Positions 16,657-25,060 are shown, numbered from the stretch's first letter. The stretch is 43,261 nt of DNA from Rhizobium sp. P40RR-XXII (GCF_012641405.1 NZ_JABAII010000029.1:1-43261); one strand, 5' to 3'. The notes: generated by a model not told the origin, from the sequence alone. Made by a program: numbers and translations.

Positions 16657-17508
16657 ATGGCTGACACCCCGATTCTCGCGCAGACTGCGCCGCCTTTGCG
16701 CGGCATCACGCCCACCATGCTCATTGCACTCATCATTCTTGGCGGATGGCTGGTGATGGCGCTCGGCGCCTCAACAATCGCGCCCTATGATCCCGATGCC
16801 ATCGACATCATGAATATGTTATCGCCACCGAGTGCCGCTCATTGGTTCGGCACGGACCAGGTGGGCCGCGACGTGTTCTCGCGGGTTCTCTTCGCGAGCC
16901 GGGTTGACCTGCTGCTCTGCGTGGCCGGCGTGCTTCCGCCGATGCTGATCGGCACGACGATCGGGCTGTTGAGCGGCTATTTCGGCGGTATGGTCGATAG
17001 TGTGTTCATGCGCATCTATGATCTGACCGTGGCGTTTCCCTTCTTCGTGCTGGTGCTGGCCGTCGTCGGTGTGCTCGGACCGGGGCTCCTCAATTTCATC
17101 CTGGCGCTGACGTTGGTGGGCTGGGTGAGCTATGCGCGGCTGGTGCGTGCGCAGGTGTTAACGATCCGGGAGAGCGAATATATTCAGGCGGCCAAATGCC
17201 TCGGCTATGGGCCTACCGCAATTCTCAGCCACCATGTACTGCCGAACGCTTTGGGCCCCGTAATTGCATATGCGGTCAGCGATGCGGTACTTGTCATGCT
17301 CGCCGGCGCAAGCTTCGGCTTCCTCGGCATGGGCGCGCAGCCGCCGCTGGCTGAATGGGGCGTAATGATCGCCGACGGGCAGGCATTCGTACAGCAGGCC
17401 TGGTGGATCTGCCTTTTCCCGGGATTGGCCGCCATTTCGCTCGGTCTCGGTTTTGCTCTGCTCGGCGATGGGCTGGGACAGTTGCAGCGCAAGGGGGTGA
17501 CGGCATGA
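16657..17508 (+). CDS. Peptide-type ABC transporter permease (DppC-like)
   Basis: A 283-residue permease. It has a short cytoplasmic N-terminus, a first helix near residues 20-42, the family segment HWFGTDQVGRDVFSRVLFASR, and the coupling loop YIQAAKCLGYGPTAILSHHV. ATG 16657 follows a GAGGAG site, just after the DppB-like stop. Its TGA overlaps the ATG of the ATPase gene (ATGA, 17505-17508). It forms the membrane channel with the 15707 product. Confidence 0.94.
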   Translation: MADTPILAQTAPPLRGITPTMLIALIILGGWLVMALGASTIAPYDPDAIDIMNMLSPPSAAHWFGTDQVGRDVFSRVLFASRVDLLLCVAGVLPPMLIGTTIGLLSGYFGGMVDSVFMRIYDLTVAFPFFVLVLAVVGVLGPGLLNFILALTLVGWVSYARLVRAQVLTIRESEYIQAAKCLGYGPTAILSHHVLPNALGPVIAYAVSDAVLVMLAGASFGFLGMGAQPPLAEWGVMIADGQAFVQQAWWICLFPGLAAISLGLGFALLGDGLGQLQRKGVTA

Positions 17509-19169
17509 GCGGGCTGGAAACGAGCAAGCGGCCGCTGCTTGAAGTCAAGGATCTCTCCGTCAGCTTCGGCGGCTTCGCAGCGGTGAAGAACGTGTCGTTC
17601 ACGCTCCAGCCAGGAGAAATCCTCGGAATTGTCGGCGAGAGCGGTTCGGGAAAATCCGTGACCTGCCGCGCCGTGATGCGGCTGCTGACGGCGGCGGCGC
17701 GCGCCGAAGGCAGGGCGGCGCTCGATGGACGCGACCTGTTGACGCTCGACGAGGCAGAACTCTGCGCCATTCGCGGTCGCGACATAGGCATGATTTTCCA
17801 GAACCCCGCATCGCATCTCGATCCGCTGCGCCGCATCGGCGAGCAGGTCGCTGCGCCGATGATTCGGCACCTCGGCATCGGCAAACGCGAAGGCCTGCAA
17901 CGTGCGGTGAAGCTGCTGGAAGATGTCGGTATCCGCGAGCCGGAAAAGCGTGCGCGCTCCTATCCGCATGAATTTTCGGGCGGCATGAAGCAGCGGGCGA
18001 TGATCGCCGCCGCCATCGGTTGCCAGCCGAAGCTACTGATCGCAGACGAGCCGACGACGGCCCTCGACGTCACCGTGCAGGCCCGCATTCTTGAACTGCT
18101 CAAGGAACTCAACCGCAATACCGGGCTGGCGATGATCCTCATTTCGCACGATCTTGGGGTCGTTGCGGATATTTGCTCGCGCGTGGTGGTCATGCGCCAT
18201 GGCGAGGTGGTGGAGCAGGGGGCGATTGACGACGTCATCAACCGGCCGGGCCATCCCTATACAAGACTGCTGATCGAATCACAGCCGGGCCGCAAGAGCT
18301 ATGGCACGGCCGGCAGCCAGGATCGGGCGCCGCCGCTGCTTCGTATCGATAACCTCTCGGTGACGTTCCCCGCCGGACAAGGCCTGCTTGGCGGCTTCGG
18401 CAGCAGCAATGCCTTCCGCGCCCTTGATGGCGTCGATCTGGAGATCAGTACGGGCGAAACGGTCGGCATCGTCGGCGAAAGCGGCTCTGGCAAGAGCACG
18501 CTCGCCCGGTCGATCATTCGCCTGAACACGCCAAGCGGCGGCGCAATCCACCTGGACGGGCAGGATGTCGGGGCGCTCGGGGGCGAGGCGCTGACGGCGT
18601 TCCGCCGTCGCGTGCAGATGGTGTTCCAGAATCCGTACGATTCGCTCAATCCGCGCCTGAGCATCGCCGAGGCCGTCGCGGAGCCGATCTGGCGCCATGG
18701 CATCGCCGACCGAAAGGCCGCGCGGAAAGAAGCCGATGCCCTGCTGGAGATGGTGGAGTTACCGAGCAGCCTACGCGATCGTAAGCCGCAGCAGCTTTCC
18801 GGTGGGCAATGCCAGCGCGTCGGCGTTGCACGGGCGCTGGCGTTGAAACCGCAGCTTCTCATCGCGGACGAAATCACCTCGGCGCTCGACGTCACGACGC
18901 AGGCGCAGATCCTGGAACTGCTCATGCGGCTCCAGCACGAGCGTGCGCTGACGCTGCTCTACATTTCGCATGATCTCTCCGTAGTGAGCAGCCTTTGCCA
19001 GCGCGTGTATGTCTTCAAGGCAGGACGCATCGTGGAGCAGGGCGTGGCGCAGCAGGTTCTGTCCACGCCGCAGGATCCCTATACGCAGGCGCTGGTCGGT
19101 TCGCTGGCCCGGCTGCAGTCCGCCAAGAGGACACCCTATTCCCAAACGGTAGCGACCCATGCGACTTGA
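17505..19169 (+). CDS. Fused dual ABC ATPase (DppD-DppF-type) of the peptide importer
   Basis: A 554-residue protein with two complete ATPase halves, as in YejF or GsiA, so one chain replaces DppD and DppF. Half 1: Walker A GESGSGKS at 44-51, signature FSGGM at 158-162, Walker B LLIADE at 178-183. Half 2: Walker A GESGSGKST at about 325-333, signature LSGGQ 432-436, Walker B LLIADE 452-457. After the second Walker B the usual Pro of ADEPTSALD is Ile, and GGQRQR reads GGQCQR; the catalytic Glu is kept. Each half has the oligopeptide/dipeptide C-terminal extension. Start and stop both overlap neighbours (ATGA with the permease; 11 bases with the amidase), so the operon is tightly coupled. Confidence 0.94.
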   Translation: MSGLETSKRPLLEVKDLSVSFGGFAAVKNVSFTLQPGEILGIVGESGSGKSVTCRAVMRLLTAAARAEGRAALDGRDLLTLDEAELCAIRGRDIGMIFQNPASHLDPLRRIGEQVAAPMIRHLGIGKREGLQRAVKLLEDVGIREPEKRARSYPHEFSGGMKQRAMIAAAIGCQPKLLIADEPTTALDVTVQARILELLKELNRNTGLAMILISHDLGVVADICSRVVVMRHGEVVEQGAIDDVINRPGHPYTRLLIESQPGRKSYGTAGSQDRAPPLLRIDNLSVTFPAGQGLLGGFGSSNAFRALDGVDLEISTGETVGIVGESGSGKSTLARSIIRLNTPSGGAIHLDGQDVGALGGEALTAFRRRVQMVFQNPYDSLNPRLSIAEAVAEPIWRHGIADRKAARKEADALLEMVELPSSLRDRKPQQLSGGQCQRVGVARALALKPQLLIADEITSALDVTTQAQILELLMRLQHERALTLLYISHDLSVVSSLCQRVYVFKAGRIVEQGVAQQVLSTPQDPYTQALVGSLARLQSAKRTPYSQTVATHAT

Positions 19170-20610
19170 TGAATATGCAACCCATGACGGAACCGGTATC
19201 GCCCGCCTGCTGGCGAAAGGCGAGGTCACGCCTAGGGAACTTGGCCGATGCGTCGAACAGGCCGTCGCGGCGGTGAACCCTGCGCTGAACGCCGTCATCG
19301 AACTCTATCCGGACGCGTTAGAAGGCCTGCCGGAGGCGGTGTCCGCAACCCTCTTCGGTAGCATTCCCATTCTAACCAAGGACTTTCCCATCGAGGCGGG
19401 ACGGCCCGCTGAGTTCGGCAGCCGTCTGGCGCAGGGTTTTCACGCCGGCCATGATGCCGTGTACTGGACCCGTTTGCGCAAGGGTGGACTGGTCAATGTC
19501 GGACGCACGACCAGTTCCGAATTCGGTGTGCCGGCGGCGACGGAATCACCGCTCTATGGCGCAACGCGCAATCCGTGGAACCCGGAGCGGGGCGTTGCCG
19601 GCTCCAGCGGCGGATCGGCGGCGGCGGTCGCCGCGGGTATCGTTCCTTTCGCACAGGGCAGCGACGGTGGCGGATCGATCCGCAATCCGGCGGCGTTCTG
19701 CGGCCTGATCGGGCTGAAGCCCTCGCGCGGCCGGGTCACGGGTTCTCCGAATGCGAATGCGCCGCTTCTCGGTCTTGCAACGGCCTTCCTGCTCACCCGC
19801 TCCATCCGCGACACCGCGGCACTGCTCGACCTGTGCCATGGCCCGGATGCAGGCGACGGCTATGAGATTGCACCACCATTCGACACCTACCTCGATGCCA
19901 TTACGCGCAACCCGAAGGGGCTGCGCATTGCGCTGTGCCTGCGTTCGTGGTCCGGCGTGCGGATCGACCCGGAAGTAGCCGCAGCGACACGGTCGGCCGC
20001 GGCGCGGTTGGCGATTTTCGGCCACCATGTCGTTGAAGCATCGCCGGACTTCGACTATCCGGCCTTCCTCCACGCGCAGAAAGTCATCTGGGCCGCCGAC
20101 GCTGCCGCGAACATGCCGGCCATGGCCCGGCATAGGAACCGGACGCTGGAGGAAGCGCTTGGAGCAAGTGTCTATGCACTTTACCGCTGGGGACTTGGCA
20201 TAAGCGGCGCACAGCTCATCGAGGCGCTTGCCGTCTATGACCAGACGACACGCCAGATCGGGCGGTTCCTTGCCCGATACGATCTGCTGCTGACGCCGAC
20301 TAGCGCCATTCTGCCGGAACCGATCGGCACCTTCGATCCTAATCGCGCCGGCATCGATGCGGATGGCGTCTTCGAGGATCTGGCACCGAAGGAGACGTTC
20401 ACCGCCCTGTTCAATGCCACCGGGCAGCCAGCGATATCCCTGCCGCTTGGGCGCAGCAGCGACGGTTTGCCGATCGGCATCCAACTCGTCGCCCGCTTTG
20501 GGCGGGAGGATCTGCTGCTTGCGGCCGCGCGGCAAATCGAAGAAGAGGTAGAGGGCGCTTCTGGCGTCTGGGGGCAGGGGCGCCCGGCTATCCATGTCGG
20601 CAATTTCTAG
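19159..20610 (+). CDS. Amidase-signature hydrolase, NylA (6-aminohexanoate cyclic dimer hydrolase)-like
   Basis: A 483-residue amidase-signature enzyme that hydrolyses a carboxamide bond in the cytoplasm (no signal peptide). The Ser-cisSer-Lys triad is readable: K74 (LTKDFP), S149 (first Ser of GSSGGS) and nucleophile S173 (GGSIRNPA); the 24-residue S149-S173 spacing equals that in NylA and FAAH. By eye it resembles NylA over GATRNPWNPERGVAGSSGGS, CGLIGLKPSRGR and GQPAISLPLGRSSDGLPIG. GatA-like roles are unlikely given the context. It overlaps the transporter ATPase gene by 11 bases and precedes the RpiR gene by 12, so it should act on the imported compound. The NylA similarity is from memory, without an alignment program; the substrate is unproven. 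Confidence 0.88.
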   Translation: MRLDEYATHDGTGIARLLAKGEVTPRELGRCVEQAVAAVNPALNAVIELYPDALEGLPEAVSATLFGSIPILTKDFPIEAGRPAEFGSRLAQGFHAGHDAVYWTRLRKGGLVNVGRTTSSEFGVPAATESPLYGATRNPWNPERGVAGSSGGSAAAVAAGIVPFAQGSDGGGSIRNPAAFCGLIGLKPSRGRVTGSPNANAPLLGLATAFLLTRSIRDTAALLDLCHGPDAGDGYEIAPPFDTYLDAITRNPKGLRIALCLRSWSGVRIDPEVAAATRSAAARLAIFGHHVVEASPDFDYPAFLHAQKVIWAADAAANMPAMARHRNRTLEEALGASVYALYRWGLGISGAQLIEALAVYDQTTRQIGRFLARYDLLLTPTSAILPEPIGTFDPNRAGIDADGVFEDLAPKETFTALFNATGQPAISLPLGRSSDGLPIGIQLVARFGREDLLLAAARQIEEEVEGASGVWGQGRPAIHVGNF

Positions 20611-20622
20611 GAGTCCATCACT

Positions 20623-21552
20623 GTGGCGAAATCGCGAAGCGGCAAGGAAGCCAAGGACGCAAGCGGCGTCGAGGAGAAGATCGATATCGAAGCGATCCTG
20701 CGCGGCCGCATGGCCGATTTATCGCCCTCGGAGCAGAGCCTCGCGGCCTATATCCTCGACAATATCCAGATACTGCCCTTCGAGACCGGAAGCAGCATCG
20801 CCCAGGCAGTAGGTGTCAGCGAAATGACCGTCACGCGGTTCGTTCGCGGTCTCGGCTTCGAGAACCTGCGCGACCTTAAAAAGCGGTTGCGTGTAGCGGT
20901 CGCGGAGAAGGACAGCGAGGTCGACGACTACATGGCCCGCTTCCAGATGCGCGAGGGCCGCGAGCAGATGTTGCAGGAGAGCCTGCGGCTGGAACTTGAC
21001 GCGATCGTGAAGGCCTATGCGTTGACCACCACAGACTTGTGGGATGAGGCTGCCAGCCTGCTTGTAAAGGCCCGCACTATCTACGTCGTCGGATTCCAGG
21101 CTTCAAAGGGGCTCGCTATGGATTTCGCGAGCCGCCTCTTATGGGCCCGTTCAAATGTCATCTTCATCGACAATGCATCGGGGACATTCGGCGAGATCAT
21201 AAATGCGGATCCGAAACAGAGCGCCGTCGTCCTCGTGGACACGGCCTCCTATGCCACGCGCGGCATCAAGCTGGCGGAAATGCTGAAGTCGATAGACATG
21301 CCGCTCGTTATCGTCACCGACAAATTTAGCCATTGGGCCTTTGTCTACACGCGTTTTGTGTTCGAGGCCCATACTCATGTGAAGACCTTCTGGGATTCCA
21401 CAGCGAGCCTGAGCGTCGTACTCAATCTGCTGATTGATGCCGTTGCAACCAAGCTCGGCCCGAAGGCGAAGCGCAACTTCGCCATGATGAGCAACATGGG
21501 CAGCCTCTTCGGTGAGTTCGTCGGCGGCAGCTACCTTCGCCGCGATGAATGA
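20623..21552 (+). CDS. RpiR-family transcriptional regulator
   Basis: A 309-residue regulator with an N-terminal HTH_6 domain (about 20-97; recognition part SIAQAVGVSEMTVTRFVRGLGF at 58-79) and a C-terminal SIS domain (about 135-265; YVVGFQASKGLAMDFASRLL) that usually binds phosphosugars or related ligands. The start is GTG at 20623 with TAGGAG upstream. It lies inside the operon between the amidase and the serine hydrolase and overlaps the latter by four bases (ATGA), so it is co-expressed and probably autoregulatory. Which ligand a SIS domain would sense in an amide pathway is unclear. Confidence 0.92.
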   Translation: MAKSRSGKEAKDASGVEEKIDIEAILRGRMADLSPSEQSLAAYILDNIQILPFETGSSIAQAVGVSEMTVTRFVRGLGFENLRDLKKRLRVAVAEKDSEVDDYMARFQMREGREQMLQESLRLELDAIVKAYALTTTDLWDEAASLLVKARTIYVVGFQASKGLAMDFASRLLWARSNVIFIDNASGTFGEIINADPKQSAVVLVDTASYATRGIKLAEMLKSIDMPLVIVTDKFSHWAFVYTRFVFEAHTHVKTFWDSTASLSVVLNLLIDAVATKLGPKAKRNFAMMSNMGSLFGEFVGGSYLRRDE

Positions 21553-22778
21553 ACGAGCCCATTCCCAATCGCAAACGAGAGCATATAATGACCAGGACAA
21601 CGCTATTTCGTGATTCCGCAGGATCGGGAACTCCTGTAATTCCGCGGCAGGACTGGGATCGCGCCCCCTGGAACCGCTGGACCTTCCAGCATGTCCGCGA
21701 CATGGTGCCGACCACACAGGTTTGGCGCGGGCCAGGCCCGGCGAGCCCGCTGCTGGTCGCTCTGCAACCTATCGATTCCATTGCCTTCGAAACGGAAGGT
21801 CAGGCTGGTACGGTCGGCAGTTTTCTGGAGACGAATTATACCGACGGCCTGATCGTGCTTCATCGTGGCACCGTTGTCGCCGAGCGTTATCTCAACGGCA
21901 TGGTCCCTCGCACGCTCCATTTGTCGCAATCGGTCGCCAAGTCGATCGTCGGCACGCTGGCGGGCATTCTGACTGGCCGCGGCCTGGTCGATTCTGGAGC
22001 GCTGCTGACATATTATCTACCGGAGCTGGAGACGACGGCCTATCGCGGCGCGACCGTGCAACATGTACTAGACATGACTAGTGGTGTGCTGTTCGACGAG
22101 ACCTATACCGCGCTCGATTCCCACATGGCGCAACTGGATGCCGCCAGTGGCTGGAAGGATCGCCGCAACAAGAACTGGCCGATGCATGTCTGGGACCTGA
22201 TTCTGTCGCTGAAGGAACTGGAGTGCCCGCATGGGGCATCCTTCCGATATCGATCAATCGAGACCGATGTGCTTGCCTTTGTCCTGCAACGCGCCACCGC
22301 AACGCCGCTCGCGGAGCTTGTCAGCCGTGAATTGTGGGCGCCGATGGGAGCGGAAGAGGATGCCTGTTTCACTGTCGATGCTGCCGGCTACGCCTTGGGC
22401 GACGGCGGGTTCAACGCGACTCTCCGCGACTATGCCCGCTTCGCACTGCTGCATCTTCGCGGTGGTGAGATTAACGGCCGGCGCATTGTTCCAGCCCAGT
22501 GGATCGCGGGAACGCGCTTCGGCGCTAACCCGGCGCTCTTCGGTGGCATCTATCACGACGTGCTGCCGGCCGGCGCTTATCATAACCAGTTCTGGATCGA
22601 GGATACTTCGCGTGGTGCCTATATGGCGCGCGGCGTGTTCGGGCAGCTGATCTATATCGACCCGGAAGCGGATTTCGCAGCGGTTATCCTGTCGAGCTGG
22701 CCGGAATTTGTCAGCACGATGCGCATGCGGACGGCGCTGGCTGCCATCAGAGCTATCCGGGAAGCGCTGTCGTCGTAG
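21549..22778 (+). CDS. Serine hydrolase, beta-lactamase fold, NylB (6-aminohexanoate dimer hydrolase)-like
   Basis: A 409-residue member of the beta-lactamase/DD-peptidase fold, without a signal peptide. Nucleophile and base S128-V-A-K131 (SxxK) and Y234 (Y-R-S) match the catalytic Ser112, Lys115 and Tyr215 of NylB. Y186, D197 and W202 fall at the NylB Tyr170, Asp181 and Trp186 positions, with identical spacings from the nucleophile; D285 takes the place of NylB Asn266. Tyr170, Asp181 and Asn266 are the NylB residues tied to amide-oligomer hydrolysis. The ATG at 21549 overlaps the RpiR stop; an internal ATG at 21588 is possible. It likely finishes degradation of an oligomer imported by the upstream transporter. 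A carboxylesterase or D-peptide activity remains possible. Confidence 0.87.
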   Translation: MNEPIPNRKREHIMTRTTLFRDSAGSGTPVIPRQDWDRAPWNRWTFQHVRDMVPTTQVWRGPGPASPLLVALQPIDSIAFETEGQAGTVGSFLETNYTDGLIVLHRGTVVAERYLNGMVPRTLHLSQSVAKSIVGTLAGILTGRGLVDSGALLTYYLPELETTAYRGATVQHVLDMTSGVLFDETYTALDSHMAQLDAASGWKDRRNKNWPMHVWDLILSLKELECPHGASFRYRSIETDVLAFVLQRATATPLAELVSRELWAPMGAEEDACFTVDAAGYALGDGGFNATLRDYARFALLHLRGGEINGRRIVPAQWIAGTRFGANPALFGGIYHDVLPAGAYHNQFWIEDTSRGAYMARGVFGQLIYIDPEADFAAVILSSWPEFVSTMRMRTALAAIRAIREALSS

Positions 22779-23144
22779 CGGAGGGCTCCTTTCCTGCGGA
22801 TTTGCAGCCGCGCCGGTTGGCCGGAAGACAAAGATGCAAGGCGCGCCTTTGTCGCCCTCAATTGTGTTGTTATTCTGCCGCTGCCCCTCTGACCGCGCTC
22901 GCTACCAGTTGTCCGGGCAGGTTGTCCAAGGTCTGTTGAGGGACATCCCAGCAAGGGCTAGATGACGTAGACGCTGGGCTTCCGTGTGCGGCCTTGGCGC
23001 CTTGTCGATTGGTTTTCGACCTGTCTGGATTATTTTCTTCTTCGCGCCGGTGTCGGTGATGGGCACGAGCCTATTGCTCTGCCCCGGAAAGTGATCCTTC
23101 ATGAAGTATGGCATGAGTCCCAGAAGGATTGAACGACAGCGAAA
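22779..23144. other. Intergenic region, no gene recognised
   Basis: About 365 bases after the amide-catabolic operon, before an IS3 relic. Both strands were read; the open frames show no known domain. A minus-strand frame through 22900-23320 is open but crosses the IS3 relic and has no recognisable features. Confidence 0.55.
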
Positions 23145-23310
23145 AGACATAAGGCAGAAGAGATTGTCGCGAAGCTTCGTTAGGCCGGCGTGCTGAATGC
23201 GCAGGAAAAATCGAACTCGGAAGCGATCCGGTCGACAGACGTTACGGAAGTTACATACTACCGGTGGCGGTTCGAATAGGGTGGTCTGGTTCGCCAAGTT
23301 GCGCGATCGC
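23145..23310 (+). pseudogene. IS3-family transposase orfA remnant
   Basis: One plus-strand frame reads RHKAEEIVAKLR, a stop, then EAIRSTDVTEVTYYRWRFE, a stop, then GGL. This is the helix-turn-helix OrfA of IS3-group elements, where the pattern is EEIVAKLRQ..V..SEVTYYRWR.EYGG. Two in-frame stops and a probable frameshift before RHKAEE make it non-functional. No orfB follows; the ArgP-like gene begins within 15 bases. Confidence 0.75.
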
Positions 23311-23323
23311 ATAACCCTCAATG

Positions 23324-24202
23324 CTACGCGAGAAACTTGCGTGCGGTCTCACGGACGGAGGCCGTAAGAGGGGCCAGGATGCGCTCGACCGCCCTGGACC
23401 AGTGCCAAAAGAGCGGAACATCAAAGGGCTGGTCCGGAATGATCTCAGCCAGTTCGCCTTCCTTTAAATGTCCCTCTACCAAGTGTTCTGGATTGATCCC
23501 CCAACCAAGCCCGCGCAGCGTCGCTTGGACAATCGCATCCGTTGACGGTAGCCAATGTGTTGGGGGAAGGACGGGATAGCCGAGGCAGCGTTCCGACCAC
23601 TGTGAGAGGAGATTGTCCTTATTGTTGAACAACAGCCCGGGGGCTCTGGCGGCCGTGACGGGTGTTACACCATCTGGAAAATAGCGGGAAATAAAATCTG
23701 GCGTCGCTACCGCGCGATAACGCAGATTACCTAGCAGCCGACAACCACATCCGGCGACCTCATGTCCATGGCCCGAGATGGCGGCACTTACAAGGCCGGA
23801 CTTCAACAAGTCTGCCGTGTGCTCCTGATCTTCGCAAACGATATTGTAAAGGATATCTTCGCTGGCAGAGAGAGAGAATGGAAACCACGTCGCCAAACTG
23901 TCGGCATTTACGGCGATTGCGACGGTTCTCTGTTCTTCAGCGCTTGAAAGTGAGTTTATTTCGGAAAGAAGACCCTGTTCAAGCAACCCTACGTCTTCCG
24001 CGTAACGGAACAGCTTCTCTCCAACGGGCGTCGCGCGGCATGGCTGTCCGCGGACTATCAGTACAGCGCCGACTTTCTCTTCGAGCGCTCTTATACGTTG
24101 AGACACGGCGGACGGCGTAACGTTAAGGGCTTTAGCCGCACGGTCAAAATTGCCGTAGCGAACAATTGTCACGAGTGCTTCGAGCTGGGACCGATCTAGC
24201 AT
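23324..24202 (-). CDS. LysR-family regulator, ArgP/LysG-like
   Basis: A 292-residue LysR protein of the ArgP (IciA/LysG) branch. The N-terminal helix-turn-helix FDRAAKALNVTPSAVSQRIR is followed by RALEEKVGAVLIVRGQPCRATPVGEKL, typical of that branch, and an effector domain with HGHEVAGC..LG and GLGWGINPEHLVEG. ArgP relatives sense lysine or arginine and usually control an exporter (LysE/ArgO). No exporter is present here; instead the divergent neighbour encodes an ACT-domain protein at 24313, its probable target. Confidence 0.9.
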   Translation of the reverse strand: MLDRSQLEALVTIVRYGNFDRAAKALNVTPSAVSQRIRALEEKVGAVLIVRGQPCRATPVGEKLFRYAEDVGLLEQGLLSEINSLSSAEEQRTVAIAVNADSLATWFPFSLSASEDILYNIVCEDQEHTADLLKSGLVSAAISGHGHEVAGCGCRLLGNLRYRAVATPDFISRYFPDGVTPVTAARAPGLLFNNKDNLLSQWSERCLGYPVLPPTHWLPSTDAIVQATLRGLGWGINPEHLVEGHLKEGELAEIIPDQPFDVPLFWHWSRAVERILAPLTASVRETARKFLA

Positions 24203-24312
24203 CCTGGGTCTGCCTAAGGGGAGTTAAGAAACTCTAATTTGCCTTCACTCCGATAGTCGTCCTAAACAACCGGTATCGACCTTTTCACGAAAAACCAAGG
24301 CGGATTGGAAAG

Positions 24313-24735
24313 ATGACAAAATTGCTCAGCAGCGCGCTGGAAATGCTGTCGAATATGGCGCCCACGCTGCAGGACGGGGAGTATGTGTTCTGCTCGGTCT
24401 CGAGTGCTATCGACATTCACGGGCTCCGCGCGATTGGGACGTTCCGCGAATCCGAAGGCTTGACGATCATCACAGAGCGCGGCAATGCATTTGAAGCAGG
24501 TTTGGATGTTTCCATTGCGATGCGCCAGATTACTCTAAATGTCAAATCGGCCCTTGAGGGGGTCGGCCTGACCGCTGGTGTTTCTGTGGCTTTGGCAGAA
24601 GCGGGTATACCCAGCAACATGGTTGCGGCATTCCATCACGATCACATTTTTGTCCCGGCCGAACTCGCTGATCGCGCAATGCGTGTGCTCAAGTCCGTGC
24701 AGGATGAAGCGCTGCAGGCAATAGCGACGATCTAA
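24313..24735 (+). CDS. ACT-domain protein
   Basis: A 140-residue cytoplasmic protein made of two ACT-like halves (DUF2241/ACT_3 plus ACT_7 type). Segments such as DGEYVFCSVS, GTFRESEGLTIITER, VGLTAGVSVALAEAGIPSNM and AAFHHDHIFVPAELADRAM are characteristic of the family, including the conserved HHDH. ACT modules bind amino acids. With the divergent ArgP-like regulator, an amino-acid-sensing role (basic amino acids) is plausible, but no biochemical function is established for these small proteins. A GGAAAG site precedes ATG 24313. Confidence 0.85.
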   Translation: MTKLLSSALEMLSNMAPTLQDGEYVFCSVSSAIDIHGLRAIGTFRESEGLTIITERGNAFEAGLDVSIAMRQITLNVKSALEGVGLTAGVSVALAEAGIPSNMVAAFHHDHIFVPAELADRAMRVLKSVQDEALQAIATI

Positions 24736-24797
24736 CGATTTCCCGCTGCGCAAGAACCAAACGCCTCATAGCCACTGGATCGCCTGCGACCGCCCTT

Positions 24798-24970
24798 ATG
24801 CGCATTAAGTTGTTGGTGACGAATCACCTTATCGAAAAGCCACCACTGCTAAATGATCCGCCCACCGTCGTACCGGAAGATCGAGATCTCTTCGATTTCG
24901 ACGCCGTTGCCTGTGAGCGCCAGGCTTCCAAACTACCGGTGTGCGTTCCCGTTGAAACGCAGCGGCACGC
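24798..24970 (-). pseudogene. SnoaL-like (NTF2-fold) protein remnant
   Basis: On the minus strand one frame reads GSLALTGNGVEIEEISIFRY, then DGGRII, a stop, and QWWLFD. This fits the C-terminal half of SnoaL-like polyketide-cyclase or NTF2-like proteins, where a G..VE...I.IFR..DG.I.E.W..FD pattern is common. In-frame stops before GSLAL and after GGRII show decay. The rest of the 325-base gap (24736-25060) holds no other recognisable gene. Confidence 0.5.
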
Positions 24971-25060
24971 GACCGTGCCGCCACACCGCTTGACCACGGG
25001 TCGGCTTTCCGCTGACCTTGCTAAAGTAAGCTAGTTTTGCAATCCACGAGGAATATTCTC

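Noticed and set aside
19546..20595. A 349-codon open frame on the minus strand.
   Set aside because: Shadow of the amidase gene, whose catalytic motifs are clear on the plus strand.
22902..23321. A 139-codon minus-strand open frame in the gap after the amide operon.
   Set aside because: It crosses the IS3 relic, which is coding-like on the other strand, and has no recognisable domain or ribosome-binding site.
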